31,948 nt of DNA from T1Sed10-7 sp041686695. Lineage in GTDB: Bacteria; Actinomycetota; Nitriliruptoria; Nitriliruptorales; Nitriliruptoraceae. Location of the stretch: contig JAWLDJ010000018.1 in the NCBI GenBank assembly GCA_041686695.1, positions 1 through 31,948 of the forward strand, in the 5' to 3' direction. Numbering within the stretch: position 1 is the first letter of the stretch; each line of letters opens with the position of its first letter. The notes under the pieces were generated by a model. The model saw nothing but the letters and a program-made list of their open reading frames with translations. It was not told where the DNA came from and ran no database searches. Shown piece after piece: positions 6,826 through 13,798 of this stretch. The translations under genes and the position numbers were made by a program.

Positions 6826-8294
6826 CGCCCGGTGCGGGTGCCCGCCCGCTCGGACACCTGTCGCAGCGCCGCGCTCACCCGGCCGCTGACCCGCGCCGGC
6901 ACGGCCGCCCCGCCGTCGCTGCCCGCCGCGCCGCCCGCTCGGGGCGTGACGCGCAGGTCGGCGTCGCCGTTGCGCTGTCGCTCCTGCTCGATCGCCCGGA
7001 TGTAGCGCCAGTAGTCGACCTGCATCGTGTGGCGCTCCGAGCGCAGGTACCGCTTCGCCATCGCGCGGCGGTCGCGGCGGATCCAGTCGCGCATCTGCTC
7101 GGTGGACGGGAGCGCGGCCGCGCCCGTCAGCAGATCGCCGACCCACTCGGCCTGGTGCTCCATCAGCGCGATGCTGGCGCCGACGGTCTGGATGAAGCCG
7201 AGCAGGTACAGCCCCGGGCGTTCGGGTGCCACGACCCGCTGGTAGAGCGGCAGCTCGTTGTCGCGGACCTCGAGCACCTGTGGCGCCAGGAACGGCAGGC
7301 TGACCTGGTAGCCCGTGGCGTACACCAGCACGTCGACCGGCTCGACGCGGCCGTCGACGAAGCGGATCTTGTCGCCCTCGAGCGACCCGACGTCGCTGAC
7401 CACCTCGATGTCGCCGTGGCCGACCAGGTCGTACAGCCGCGACGACACGGTGGGGTGCGCGTCGAGGAGGCGGTGATCGGGTCTCGGGAGCCCGCGGTCC
7501 TGCGGCCGGCCGACCGACGCCCGCATCAGCAGCTCGTACAGGACGCGTTCGACCCGGAAGGGCAGGTGGGCCGTGAGCGGGGAGGACAGTTGGTCGACGG
7601 GCTTGCCGAAGACGTACTTCGGGATCACGTGGACGCCGTGCCGGGTGGAAAGCAGCACCTTGGAGGCCAGCGGCGCCGCGTCGCACGCGATGTCCATACC
7701 GGAGTTGCCGACCCCGATGACCAGGACGCGCTGGCCGTCGAACACCGTCGGCTCACGGTAGTCGTGGGAGTGGAACGCCGTGCCCGTGAAGGTGCCGGGG
7801 AGCTCCGGCACCTTCGGGACCCCATGGTGGCCGTTGGCGACCAGGACGGCGCGGGCCGTGATCGCCTCCCCGGTGATGGTGGTCACCCGCCAACCGTCGG
7901 CACCGGGCGGGCCGTCGCCCTCGAGGGGTTCGACGGCCACTACCTCGGCGTTGAAGGTGATGCGTTCGGTCAGCCCGAACCGGTCCGCCAGGTCCTGCAG
8001 GTACGCGGCGACCAGGTCGTGGGAGGGGTAGTCGGGCCAGTCGTCGGGCATGGGGTAGGAGGGGAAAGACGTGCGCGGGCGTGAGCTGTTGAGGTGCAGG
8101 GTCTCGTAGGCCGCCGCACCGCCGTTGTCGTTGTCGATGCGCCACAGCCCGCCGACCATCGACCCCTTCTCGAGGTGGCGGTAGGTCACACCGCGCCGCG
8201 AGAGCGCCTTGGCGGCGGCCAGACCGGCTGGCCCCGCACCGATCACCACCGCGTCGACGTCGAGGTGGTGTTCGTGGAACGTGGGGGTGGACAC
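6822..8294 (-). CDS. Flavin-containing monooxygenase (FMO/Baeyer-Villiger type)
   Basis: A 490-aa class B flavoprotein that should use FAD, NADPH and oxygen to oxygenate a ketone or a soft nucleophile. The FAD motif GAGPAGL is at 19-25. The FMO fingerprint FxGxxxHSxxY spans 169-179 ('FTGTAFHSHDY'). The NADPH motif GVGNSG is at 194-199, and 'VYATGYQVSLPF' is the conserved ATGY segment. The C-terminus ends in an Ala/Gly/Arg-rich low-complexity tail. The GTG at 8294 is chosen for its GAGGGAG ribosome site; the longer frame to 8351 runs through the promoter region. It heads the operon with the epimerase and alcohol dehydrogenase. The substrate is unknown; lipid, ketone, terpenoid or sterol-like compounds are possible. 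Confidence 0.9.
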   Translation of the reverse strand: MSTPTFHEHHLDVDAVVIGAGPAGLAAAKALSRRGVTYRHLEKGSMVGGLWRIDNDNGGAAAYETLHLNSSRPRTSFPSYPMPDDWPDYPSHDLVAAYLQDLADRFGLTERITFNAEVVAVEPLEGDGPPGADGWRVTTITGEAITARAVLVANGHHGVPKVPELPGTFTGTAFHSHDYREPTVFDGQRVLVIGVGNSGMDIACDAAPLASKVLLSTRHGVHVIPKYVFGKPVDQLSSPLTAHLPFRVERVLYELLMRASVGRPQDRGLPRPDHRLLDAHPTVSSRLYDLVGHGDIEVVSDVGSLEGDKIRFVDGRVEPVDVLVYATGYQVSLPFLAPQVLEVRDNELPLYQRVVAPERPGLYLLGFIQTVGASIALMEHQAEWVGDLLTGAAALPSTEQMRDWIRRDRRAMAKRYLRSERHTMQVDYWRYIRAIEQERQRNGDADLRVTPRAGGAAGSDGGAAVPARVSGRVSAALRQVSERAGTRTGR

Positions 8295-8326
8295 GGTGGG
8301 CTCCCTCGAGGACACGCGGTGGTGGC

Positions 8327-8332
8327 AGCCTA
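8327..8332 (-). promoter_or_regulatory. Candidate -10 hexamer (TAGGCT) for the oxidative operon
   Basis: On the minus strand TAGGCT lies 32 bases before the monooxygenase GTG. It matches the window-wide TAnnnT pattern. No clear -35 element. Confidence 0.3.
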
Positions 8333-8386
8333 CGTCCCTGCGGGCGCGCACGGAACGAGGATCGCTGATCCGTTCACCTCAGGCGC

Positions 8387-8404
8387 CGGTGGCGGTGGCG
8401 GTGG
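8387..8404. repeat. Three tandem copies of CGGTGG
   Basis: A perfect 6-bp unit repeated three times in the 199-base divergent spacer between the monooxygenase and uppS, ending five bases before the putative uppS -10 element. It could vary in length by slippage and change promoter spacing; no functional evidence. Confidence 0.55.
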
Positions 8405-8408
8405 CGGG

Positions 8409-8414
8409 TAGCGT
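8409..8414 (+). promoter_or_regulatory. Candidate -10 hexamer (TAGCGT) for uppS
   Basis: TAGCGT lies 79 bases before the uppS GTG in the divergent spacer, and fits the recurring TAnnnT pattern. Confidence 0.3.
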
Positions 8415-8493
8415 GGGAGCGCGGTCGGGCAGGCACCCGGGGGTCCGGGTGGGAGCCGGGCTGGGTGGTGCGGCGCGAGGTCGGAGGGGTGCG

Positions 8494-9282
8494 GTGAGCG
8501 GTTCGGGGTTGCTCGCACGGTATGAGCTCGACCCGGGTCGGCTCCCGGCCCACGTCGCGGTGATCATGGACGGCAACGGACGCTGGGCCAACCGCCAGGG
8601 GCTGCCCCGCAACGCCGGTCACGAGGCCGGGGAGGCCGCGCTGTTCGACACCGTCGAGGGAGCGCTCGAGCTCGGGCTCACGGACCTGACCGTCTACGCC
8701 TTCTCGACCGAGAACTGGCGCCGTCCACCCAGTGAGGTCCGCTTCCTGCTCAACTTCAACGAGTCCCTGCTGGTCCGGCGTGCCGACGAGCTCGATGACC
8801 GCGAGGTCCGGGTTCGCTTCATCGGGCGGCGTTCACGACCCGTGCCCAGACGGCTGGTGCGCCTCATCGAGCAGACCGAGGCCAAGACGGCCCGCCACCG
8901 ACGCCTGACCCTGCGGATCGCGTTCAACTACGGCGCGCGCGCGGAGCTCGCCGATGCCGCGCAGCGCGCCGCGGACGACGTGGCCGCCGGCCGGCTGGCG
9001 CGGGTCGACGAGACGGCGCTGGCGGCCCGCCTGACCGATCCCGAGATGCCCGAGGTCGACCTGCTGGTGCGGACCTCAGGGGAGCAGCGCATCTCGAACT
9101 TCCTGTTGTGGCAGGCCGCCTACGCCGAGCTCGTCTTCGTCGACACCCTGTGGCCGGACTTCGACCGCGAGCAGCTCGCGCGGGCGGTCGCGACCTACCA
9201 GGCGCGGGACCGCCGGTTCGGCGTCGCGGTCGACACGCCCGAGCCGCCCGGTGTCGAGCCGGGGCCGGCCACCTCGGGGTGA
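8494..9282 (+). CDS. uppS: Polyprenyl diphosphate synthase (UppS-type cis-prenyltransferase)
   Basis: A 262-aa cis-prenyltransferase that condenses isopentenyl diphosphate onto an allylic diphosphate to make the polyprenyl carrier used in cell-wall and glycan synthesis. The conserved regions are all present: 'VAVIMDGNGRWA' with the metal-binding Asp26, 'VYAFSTENWRRP' (71-75 STENW), 'VRFIGRR', 'LRIAFNYGAR', and the C-terminal 'LLVRTSGEQRISNFLLWQ' followed by 'AYAEL'. Product chain length cannot be set from sequence alone. The GTG at 8494 has GGAGGGG about five bases upstream; the longer frame back to 8209 runs through the divergent promoter. It ends three bases from the convergent Nudix gene. 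Confidence 0.93.
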   Translation: MSGSGLLARYELDPGRLPAHVAVIMDGNGRWANRQGLPRNAGHEAGEAALFDTVEGALELGLTDLTVYAFSTENWRRPPSEVRFLLNFNESLLVRRADELDDREVRVRFIGRRSRPVPRRLVRLIEQTEAKTARHRRLTLRIAFNYGARAELADAAQRAADDVAAGRLARVDETALAARLTDPEMPEVDLLVRTSGEQRISNFLLWQAAYAELVFVDTLWPDFDREQLARAVATYQARDRRFGVAVDTPEPPGVEPGPATSG

Positions 9283-9285
9283 GCG

Positions 9286-9963
9286 TCAGCCGGTCGCCAG
9301 TTCGAGGTCGACCCGTCTCGCGAAGTGCTCGAGCAGCTGGAGCGTCAACCCCCACAGGGCACGGCCGTTGACGTCGATGGCCGGGAAGCGGATGCCGCTG
9401 TAGCGGATGCTGGTCGCGTTGGCGGGTGCCGTCAGCTCGCCGAGTGGCACCCACCAGGCGTTGGCCACCTCCCGCGGTTGCGGGGTCATCGGCAGGGGTT
9501 GGTCGAGCGCGAAGGCGTAGCAGGTCACGATGCCCGAGCTGACCCGGGCGCGGTGCTCGGCGATACGAGCGAGCGGCGCGCCGAGCTGGAGGCCGACCTC
9601 CTCACGGGTCTCGCGGGCGGCCGTGCCGGCCAGGGTGGCGTCGGCGGCCTCATGACGTCCACCGGGCAGCGCGAGCTGGCCGGACCACAGGTCCCCCCGT
9701 CGCCGCGAGCGTTCGATGATGGCCACCTCGACGTCGTCGGCGCCCGGTGCGAGCACCAGCGCCGTCGCGGCCTGCCAGCCGGACCGGTCGGCCGGCGCGA
9801 CCTCCATGGCCGGTGAGGTGGCCACGCGCGCGGTCAACGCGGCCAGGCGCGCGCGCACCGGGTCCTGACCGGGGACCGCAGCCGACGCCGGGGGACCGGG
9901 GAGGCGGTCGCTGCGCACCCGCGCCCTCGCGAGGGGGTCCGCAGGTGCGTCGTCGGTGGTCAC
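9286..9963 (-). CDS. Nudix hydrolase, CoA-pyrophosphatase-like
   Basis: A 225-aa Nudix enzyme. 'WSGQLALPGGRHEAAD' followed by 'TAARETREEVGL' (about residues 93-125) gives the REUxEExGU catalytic core with Glu118, Glu121 and Glu122. The first Nudix glutamate position is replaced by Asp108 with one extra residue before the core, and the upstream 'RSRRRGDLWSGQ' resembles the UPF0035-type signature, both pointing to the CoA/acyl-CoA pyrophosphatase (NudL) branch. The first 40 residues are Pro/Ala/Arg-rich and probably disordered. The GTG at 9963 has no ribosome site but a TACCCT hexamer ends nine bases upstream, suggesting a leaderless mRNA. Confidence 0.85.
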   Translation of the reverse strand: MTTDDAPADPLARARVRSDRLPGPPASAAVPGQDPVRARLAALTARVATSPAMEVAPADRSGWQAATALVLAPGADDVEVAIIERSRRRGDLWSGQLALPGGRHEAADATLAGTAARETREEVGLQLGAPLARIAEHRARVSSGIVTCYAFALDQPLPMTPQPREVANAWWVPLGELTAPANATSIRYSGIRFPAIDVNGRALWGLTLQLLEHFARRVDLELATG

Positions 9964-9971
9964 GGCGCGGC

Positions 9972-9977
9972 AGGGTA
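9972..9977 (-). promoter_or_regulatory. Candidate -10 hexamer (TACCCT) giving a leaderless Nudix mRNA
   Basis: On the minus strand TACCCT is followed by eight bases and then the GTG start. With normal spacing transcription would begin at or next to the start codon, which agrees with the absence of a Shine-Dalgarno sequence. Confidence 0.4.
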
Positions 9978-10024
9978 GCGCTCCACCTCGGCGTGTCGTC
10001 GGGCCGGTCCGGCACCGGCACAGC

Positions 10025-11335
10025 TCAGCCGCGGCGGCCCGTCAGGCGTTGCTCGAGCACACGTTCGAGAGCGCCGGCGAAGTCGGCGGCATCCGAGGGC
10101 GGCAGCAACGCGGTCGTGACCCGGATGCCGGGCGCGCTGTCGAGGCGGAAGGCCTCACCGGCGGCGACGCCCCAGCCCTGCTCCGCCAGCCCCTGGACCA
10201 CGGGCACCTCCTCGTCGACGGGGATCCAGACGTTGAGGCCCGATCGGCCCGTCGCGGTGATGCCGCGCGTGGCCAGTGCGGCGAGCAGCGCCTGCTGCCG
10301 CTCGGCGTAGGCGGCGGTCGCCCGCTGCAACGTCCCATCGGTCTCGGCCTGCTCCCAGGTGACCGCCACCAGGTGCTGGAGGAGCTGGCTGACCCACCCG
10401 ACGCCGAGCCGCTGCCGTGCCAGCACGCGGTCGGTGGTCGCCTCGTCGCCCAGCAGGATGCCGAGGCGCAGCTGGGGGCCGAGCCACTTCGCGACCGAGC
10501 GCACCACCGCCCACCGCGATCGGCCGGTCGTCAGCGTCGCGGCGGGGACGCCGGCGATCGGGGCCGCGTGGTCGTCCTCGATCACCAGCAGGTCGGGGTG
10601 GTCCGCGAGACGTTGCCGCAGTTGCTCGGCCCGGGAGCGCGACAGTGCGGCACCGGTCGGGTTCTGCGCCCGTGGGACGTGGAGCAGCGCGGTGAGGCCC
10701 CCGGCGAGGGCGGCGTCGAGGGCCTCGGGCACCAGCCCGTGGGCATCGACCGCGATACCCACGGGTTCCAGGCCGAGCGCGCGGACCAGATCGAGCGAGC
10801 CCGGATAGCCCGGATCCTCGACCCCGACCCGGTCACCCAGGCGGAGATGCTCCTCGAGCACCCGCTCGATGCCGTCGAGTCCACCGCCGACGACCACCAG
10901 GTGTCTGGCATCGAGCTCGTCCTGCGCGCCGGCCCGTCGGGCGAGGTCCACCAGGGCGGGCAGCAGCACATCGTCGGTGTAGCGGTACTGCGCCGTGGGC
11001 AGCGAGCGCACCCCGTGCTCCAGGCTCGGTAGCAGCCGCCCATCGGGGTTGCCGGTCGCCAGGTCCACGGCACCCTCGGGGACGGTGGGCGCCAACCGGA
11101 AACGCAGCTGTGGCCGGTGCGCGATCACCGTGCGGGCACGATCCTCGGTGACGACGACGCCGCGGCGGCGGAGCTCGCGGTAGGCCTTGGCGATGGTGGT
11201 GGGCGAGAGGTCGAGGTCGCGGGCGAGTGCACGCACGGAGGGCAGGGTCTCACCTGAGCGCAGCGCGCCCGCCAGCACGCCGTCCTCGATCCGGCGGACC
11301 AGATCGTCGGCGGTGCCGGCCACGATGTCGTACAT
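10025..11335 (-). CDS. MocR/GabR-type regulator: GntR winged helix fused to PLP aminotransferase-like domain
   Basis: A 436-aa chimeric regulator. Residues 8-75 form a GntR winged helix ('LPSVRALARDLDLSPTTIAKAYRELRRRG'-type helix-turn-helix, about 30-60). From about 88 a fold-type I aminotransferase domain follows, with Asn225 in 'QNPTG', Asp254 in 'IEDDHA' and the PLP Schiff-base Lys283 in 'VAKWLGPQLRLG'. MocR regulators usually sense PLP or an amino compound and control a divergent gene. Here the divergent gene is an EamA exporter with an 84-base spacer carrying direct repeats. The ATG at 11335 has AGGAG four bases before it. All PLP-binding residues checked are intact, so it could bind the cofactor. 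The effector is unknown. Confidence 0.92.
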   Translation of the reverse strand: MYDIVAGTADDLVRRIEDGVLAGALRSGETLPSVRALARDLDLSPTTIAKAYRELRRRGVVVTEDRARTVIAHRPQLRFRLAPTVPEGAVDLATGNPDGRLLPSLEHGVRSLPTAQYRYTDDVLLPALVDLARRAGAQDELDARHLVVVGGGLDGIERVLEEHLRLGDRVGVEDPGYPGSLDLVRALGLEPVGIAVDAHGLVPEALDAALAGGLTALLHVPRAQNPTGAALSRSRAEQLRQRLADHPDLLVIEDDHAAPIAGVPAATLTTGRSRWAVVRSVAKWLGPQLRLGILLGDEATTDRVLARQRLGVGWVSQLLQHLVAVTWEQAETDGTLQRATAAYAERQQALLAALATRGITATGRSGLNVWIPVDEEVPVVQGLAEQGWGVAAGEAFRLDSAPGIRVTTALLPPSDAADFAGALERVLEQRLTGRRG

Positions 11336-11349
11336 TCTACTCCTGTGCC

Positions 11350-11373
11350 ACTGCAGTAGTCAAACTGTAGTGT
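11350..11373. promoter_or_regulatory. Candidate MocR operator: direct repeats ACTGCAGTAGT / ACTGTAGTGT
   Basis: Two direct ACTGyAGTrGT-like repeats lie 14 bp apart between the divergent regulator and exporter genes. A further inverted CTACT at 11337-11341 pairs with AGTAG at 11355-11359. MocR/GabR proteins are known to bind direct repeats in such spacers. The region is conspicuously less GC-rich than its surroundings. TAGTGT at 11368-11373 may also act as the exporter -10 element, so binding would cover the promoter. Confidence 0.5.
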
Positions 11374-11419
11374 AACAGATGCTCCCACCTTCCGCCCTGC
11401 TTCGCCGCCGAGGTACGAC

Positions 11420-12586
11420 GTGTCGGCTCCTGCCCTCTCCCTGACCGCGCCCCTGCAGCGCCTCCCGCTCGTCGGTCGCCGTATCGGCGACCTCGTCGTC
11501 AGCCGGCGTCTCGCGCTCATCGGTACGGCGATGGCCATCGTCTACGTGGTCTGGGGCTCGACCTACCTCGCGATCGCGGTGGTCGTGACCGAGTTCCCGC
11601 CGATGCTCGCGATGGCGGCCCGGTTCCTGCTGGCCGGCGGCCTGCTCCTGATGGTCGCCGTGCGTCGCGGTGACCGAGCGGGCGATCGCATCCGCCCTCG
11701 CCACCTCGTCCAGGGGGTGCTCACCGGTGGGCTGTTGCTGGTCGGTGGCACGGGGTTCATCAGCCTGGCCCAGACCCGCATCTCCTCCGGGCTGGCCGCG
11801 CTGCTGGCCGCGACGGTGCCACTCTTCCTGGCCCTGTTCGGACGCGGGGTGTTCGGGGAACGGCTGTCCCCGCGGGCGTGGCTCGGGCTGCTGGTCGGAC
11901 TGGTCGGGATCGGGGTGCTCGTCGACCCGCGGGGTGGGCAACTGGGGGCGATCCTGCTGGCGTTGGTCGGCGCGGCAGCCTGGGCCAGCGGTTCCCTGCG
12001 CAGCCGTCACGCGACCGGTCCGCGTCGGCCGCTGGTGGCGGCCAGCCTGGAGATGCTGGGGGCCGCCGTGGTCTTCACCGGCTTCGGGCTGCTGCGCGGC
12101 GAGGCCGTCGGCGTCTCGCTCAGCGAGGTGAGCGCTCGAGCCTGGTTCGCCTTCGGCTACCTCACCGTGGCCGGCTCCCTGGTGGCCTACACCGCCTACA
12201 GCTGGCTGCTGCGCAACGCGACCACCTCGCTGGTCGGGACCTACGCCTACGTCAACCCGCTCGTTGCCGTGGGACTCGGGTGGCTGGTCCTCGGCGAGGT
12301 CGTCACCACCCGCACCGCGCTGGCTGGTGCCCTGGTCCTCGGCTCGGTGGTGCTGCTGATCACCGGACGTCCGGGCGAGCCGGTCCCGGCGTCGCTGACC
12401 TCGGGTGCCGACGTGTTCGCCGGCAGCGGTCGCTGGCACCGGATCCGACGCGGGCTCGGTTCGCTGCCGCGGGCGGCGCGGCTGTACCGCGACCCCGGTG
12501 CGTTGCCGTACCGCTCCACGGGCTATGACCCCCTGGACGAGCCCGGCGAGGAGCCGTCCCGGGGACCCGACGAGCTCAGGGGCTGA
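11420..12586 (+). CDS. EamA (DMT superfamily) transporter
   Basis: A 388-aa inner-membrane transporter with two EamA repeats and about ten helices: the first repeat begins at 'LIGTAMAIVYVVWGSTYLAIAVV' (about residue 33) and the second near 'LLALVGAAAWASGSL' (about 180). DMT proteins export amino acids, metabolites or drugs. The C-terminal 70 residues after the last helix ('LVLGSVVLLITGRPG') are hydrophilic, Arg/Pro-rich and probably cytoplasmic, longer than usual. The GTG at 11420 is preceded by GAGG. Divergent pairing with a PLP-binding MocR regulator suggests an amino-compound substrate, as in other MocR/exporter pairs; this is an inference. Its last 11 bases overlap the convergent small gene at 12576. 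Confidence 0.9.
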   Translation: MSAPALSLTAPLQRLPLVGRRIGDLVVSRRLALIGTAMAIVYVVWGSTYLAIAVVVTEFPPMLAMAARFLLAGGLLLMVAVRRGDRAGDRIRPRHLVQGVLTGGLLLVGGTGFISLAQTRISSGLAALLAATVPLFLALFGRGVFGERLSPRAWLGLLVGLVGIGVLVDPRGGQLGAILLALVGAAAWASGSLRSRHATGPRRPLVAASLEMLGAAVVFTGFGLLRGEAVGVSLSEVSARAWFAFGYLTVAGSLVAYTAYSWLLRNATTSLVGTYAYVNPLVAVGLGWLVLGEVVTTRTALAGALVLGSVVLLITGRPGEPVPASLTSGADVFAGSGRWHRIRRGLGSLPRAARLYRDPGALPYRSTGYDPLDEPGEEPSRGPDELRG

Positions 12587-12791
12587 GGCCGGGCACCTCG
12601 CTCGGTCCGTCGCGCAACGCGACCGGGGGGCCCAACAGCTCGCGCAGCACGATGGCCCGCCGCAGCTCCTGTCTGGAGCTGAGCGCGGGCCGGGCCCGGC
12701 TCCGTGCACGACCGTCCCCGGCGGCACCGCTGGGGGCGGGCCCCTGCGGCTGCTCGGCAGGAGCAGGTGCGCCTGCGCGGTCCTCACTCAT
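12576..12791 (-). CDS. Small conserved-looking protein coupled to floA (71 aa)
   Basis: A 71-aa frame whose ATG at 12791 lies inside the last codons of floA (8-base overlap), so translation would be coupled. The first 45 residues are Ala/Pro/Gly/Arg-rich and probably disordered. The C-terminal half 'LRRAIVLRELLGPPVALR' looks like a defined helix plus loop and reads as the conserved part. In Bacillus the comparable operon is yqeZ-yqfA-yqfB, where the third gene is also a small protein; homology to YqfB is not evident. No function is known. Its 3' end overlaps the EamA gene by 11 bases, tail to tail. Confidence 0.6.
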   Translation of the reverse strand: MSEDRAGAPAPAEQPQGPAPSGAAGDGRARSRARPALSSRQELRRAIVLRELLGPPVALRDGPSEVPGLSP

Positions 12792-13728
12792 CGTCGGCGA
12801 TCGATCGGCGCATGCGGGTGTCGGCCTGGACGTTGTCGAGTCGGTAGCTGTCCATGACGCCGATGTTGCCGTTGCGCAGGGCTTCGGCCAGGGCCCGTGG
12901 CACCTCCGCCTCCGCCTCGACGACCGAGGCTCGCATCTCCTGTTCGTGGGCCACCGCCATCGCCCGGCGCTCCTCGGCCTTGGCCTGCGCGATGTTCTTG
13001 TCCGCCTCGGCCTGGTCGGTCTGGAGCTCCGCTCCGATGTTGCGACCGATGTCGACGTCGGCGATGTCGATGGACAGGATCTCGAAGGCGGTGCCGGCGT
13101 CCAGGCCACGCTCCAGGACCCGACGCGAGATGTCGTCGGGGTTCTCGAGCACGTCCTTGTGGCTGTCAGCGGACCCGATCGAGGACACCGAACCCTCGCC
13201 CACGCGCGCGATGATCGTCTCCTCACCCGCGCCGCCGACCAGCCGTTCGATGTTGGCCCGGACGGTCACGCGGGCGACGGCGATCACCTGGATGCCGTCC
13301 TTGGCGACCGCGGCGATGCGCGGCGTCTCGATCACCTTCGGGTTCACGCTCACCTGGACGGCCTCGAGCACGTCACGGCCAGCCAGGTCGATCGCGGTGG
13401 CGCGCTTCCAGGGCAGCTCGATGTTGGCGCGGTCGGCGGAGATCAGGGCCGCGACCACGGACTCGACCCGCCCTCCGGCGAGGTAGTGGGCTTCCATCTG
13501 CCCGACGTCGAGGTCGATGCTGGCCTTCGTCGCGCTGATGAGCGGCCGGACGATGTCCGCCGGTGGGACCTTCCGCAGCCGCATCCCGATCAGCGTGCCG
13601 AGCCCGATGCGGACCCCCGAGAAGATGGCGGTGATCCACAGTCCGACGGGGACGAAGTAGAGGAACAGGCTGATCACCGCGAGGACGGCGGCCAGCACGA
13701 TCACGATGATGAGGGCACTGGCTTCCAC
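12784..13728 (-). CDS. floA: Flotillin-like protein FloA
   Basis: A 314-aa SPFH-related flotillin that scaffolds functional membrane microdomains. Residues 4-35 form the hydrophobic membrane hairpin ('ALIIVIVLAAVLAVISLFLY' and 'GLWITAIFSGVRIGLG'). The SPFH core follows ('GRDVLEAVQVSVNPKVIETP', 'IQVIAVARVTVRANIERLVGG'), then an Ala/Glu-rich coiled coil ('AQAKAEERRAMAVAHEQEM' near 245-265). The GTG at 13728 has GGAG nearby. The upstream gene encodes a full-length NfeD, its usual partner in raft assembly. The downstream small gene overlaps its end. A TACGGT hexamer at 13754-13759 may provide an additional promoter inside the operon. Confidence 0.93.
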   Translation of the reverse strand: MEASALIIVIVLAAVLAVISLFLYFVPVGLWITAIFSGVRIGLGTLIGMRLRKVPPADIVRPLISATKASIDLDVGQMEAHYLAGGRVESVVAALISADRANIELPWKRATAIDLAGRDVLEAVQVSVNPKVIETPRIAAVAKDGIQVIAVARVTVRANIERLVGGAGEETIIARVGEGSVSSIGSADSHKDVLENPDDISRRVLERGLDAGTAFEILSIDIADVDIGRNIGAELQTDQAEADKNIAQAKAEERRAMAVAHEQEMRASVVEAEAEVPRALAEALRNGNIGVMDSYRLDNVQADTRMRRSIADDE

Positions 13729-13753
13729 GGAGAGCTCCGGGTCGGGGTGGACG

Positions 13754-13759
13754 ACCGTA
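13754..13759 (-). promoter_or_regulatory. Candidate -10 hexamer (TACGGT) before floA
   Basis: On the minus strand TACGGT lies 25 bases before the floA GTG, in the 70-base gap after nfeD. It would allow floA to be transcribed independently of nfeD. Confidence 0.3.
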
Positions 13760-13798
13760 GCGGCCGTCGGACGGGTCAGGACACCCCATCGGGCTCGA

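Noticed and set aside
5779..7686. A 635-residue minus-strand frame upstream of the epimerase
   Set aside because: The portion before 6825 is an Arg/Ala-rich shadow of the monooxygenase gene.
11334..11363. TTGACT and TAGAAT on the minus strand (18-bp spacing) as the promoter of the MocR regulator
   Set aside because: The -10 hexamer overlaps the ATG, so transcription would start inside the gene and exclude the start codon; AGGAG beside the ATG argues for an upstream start.
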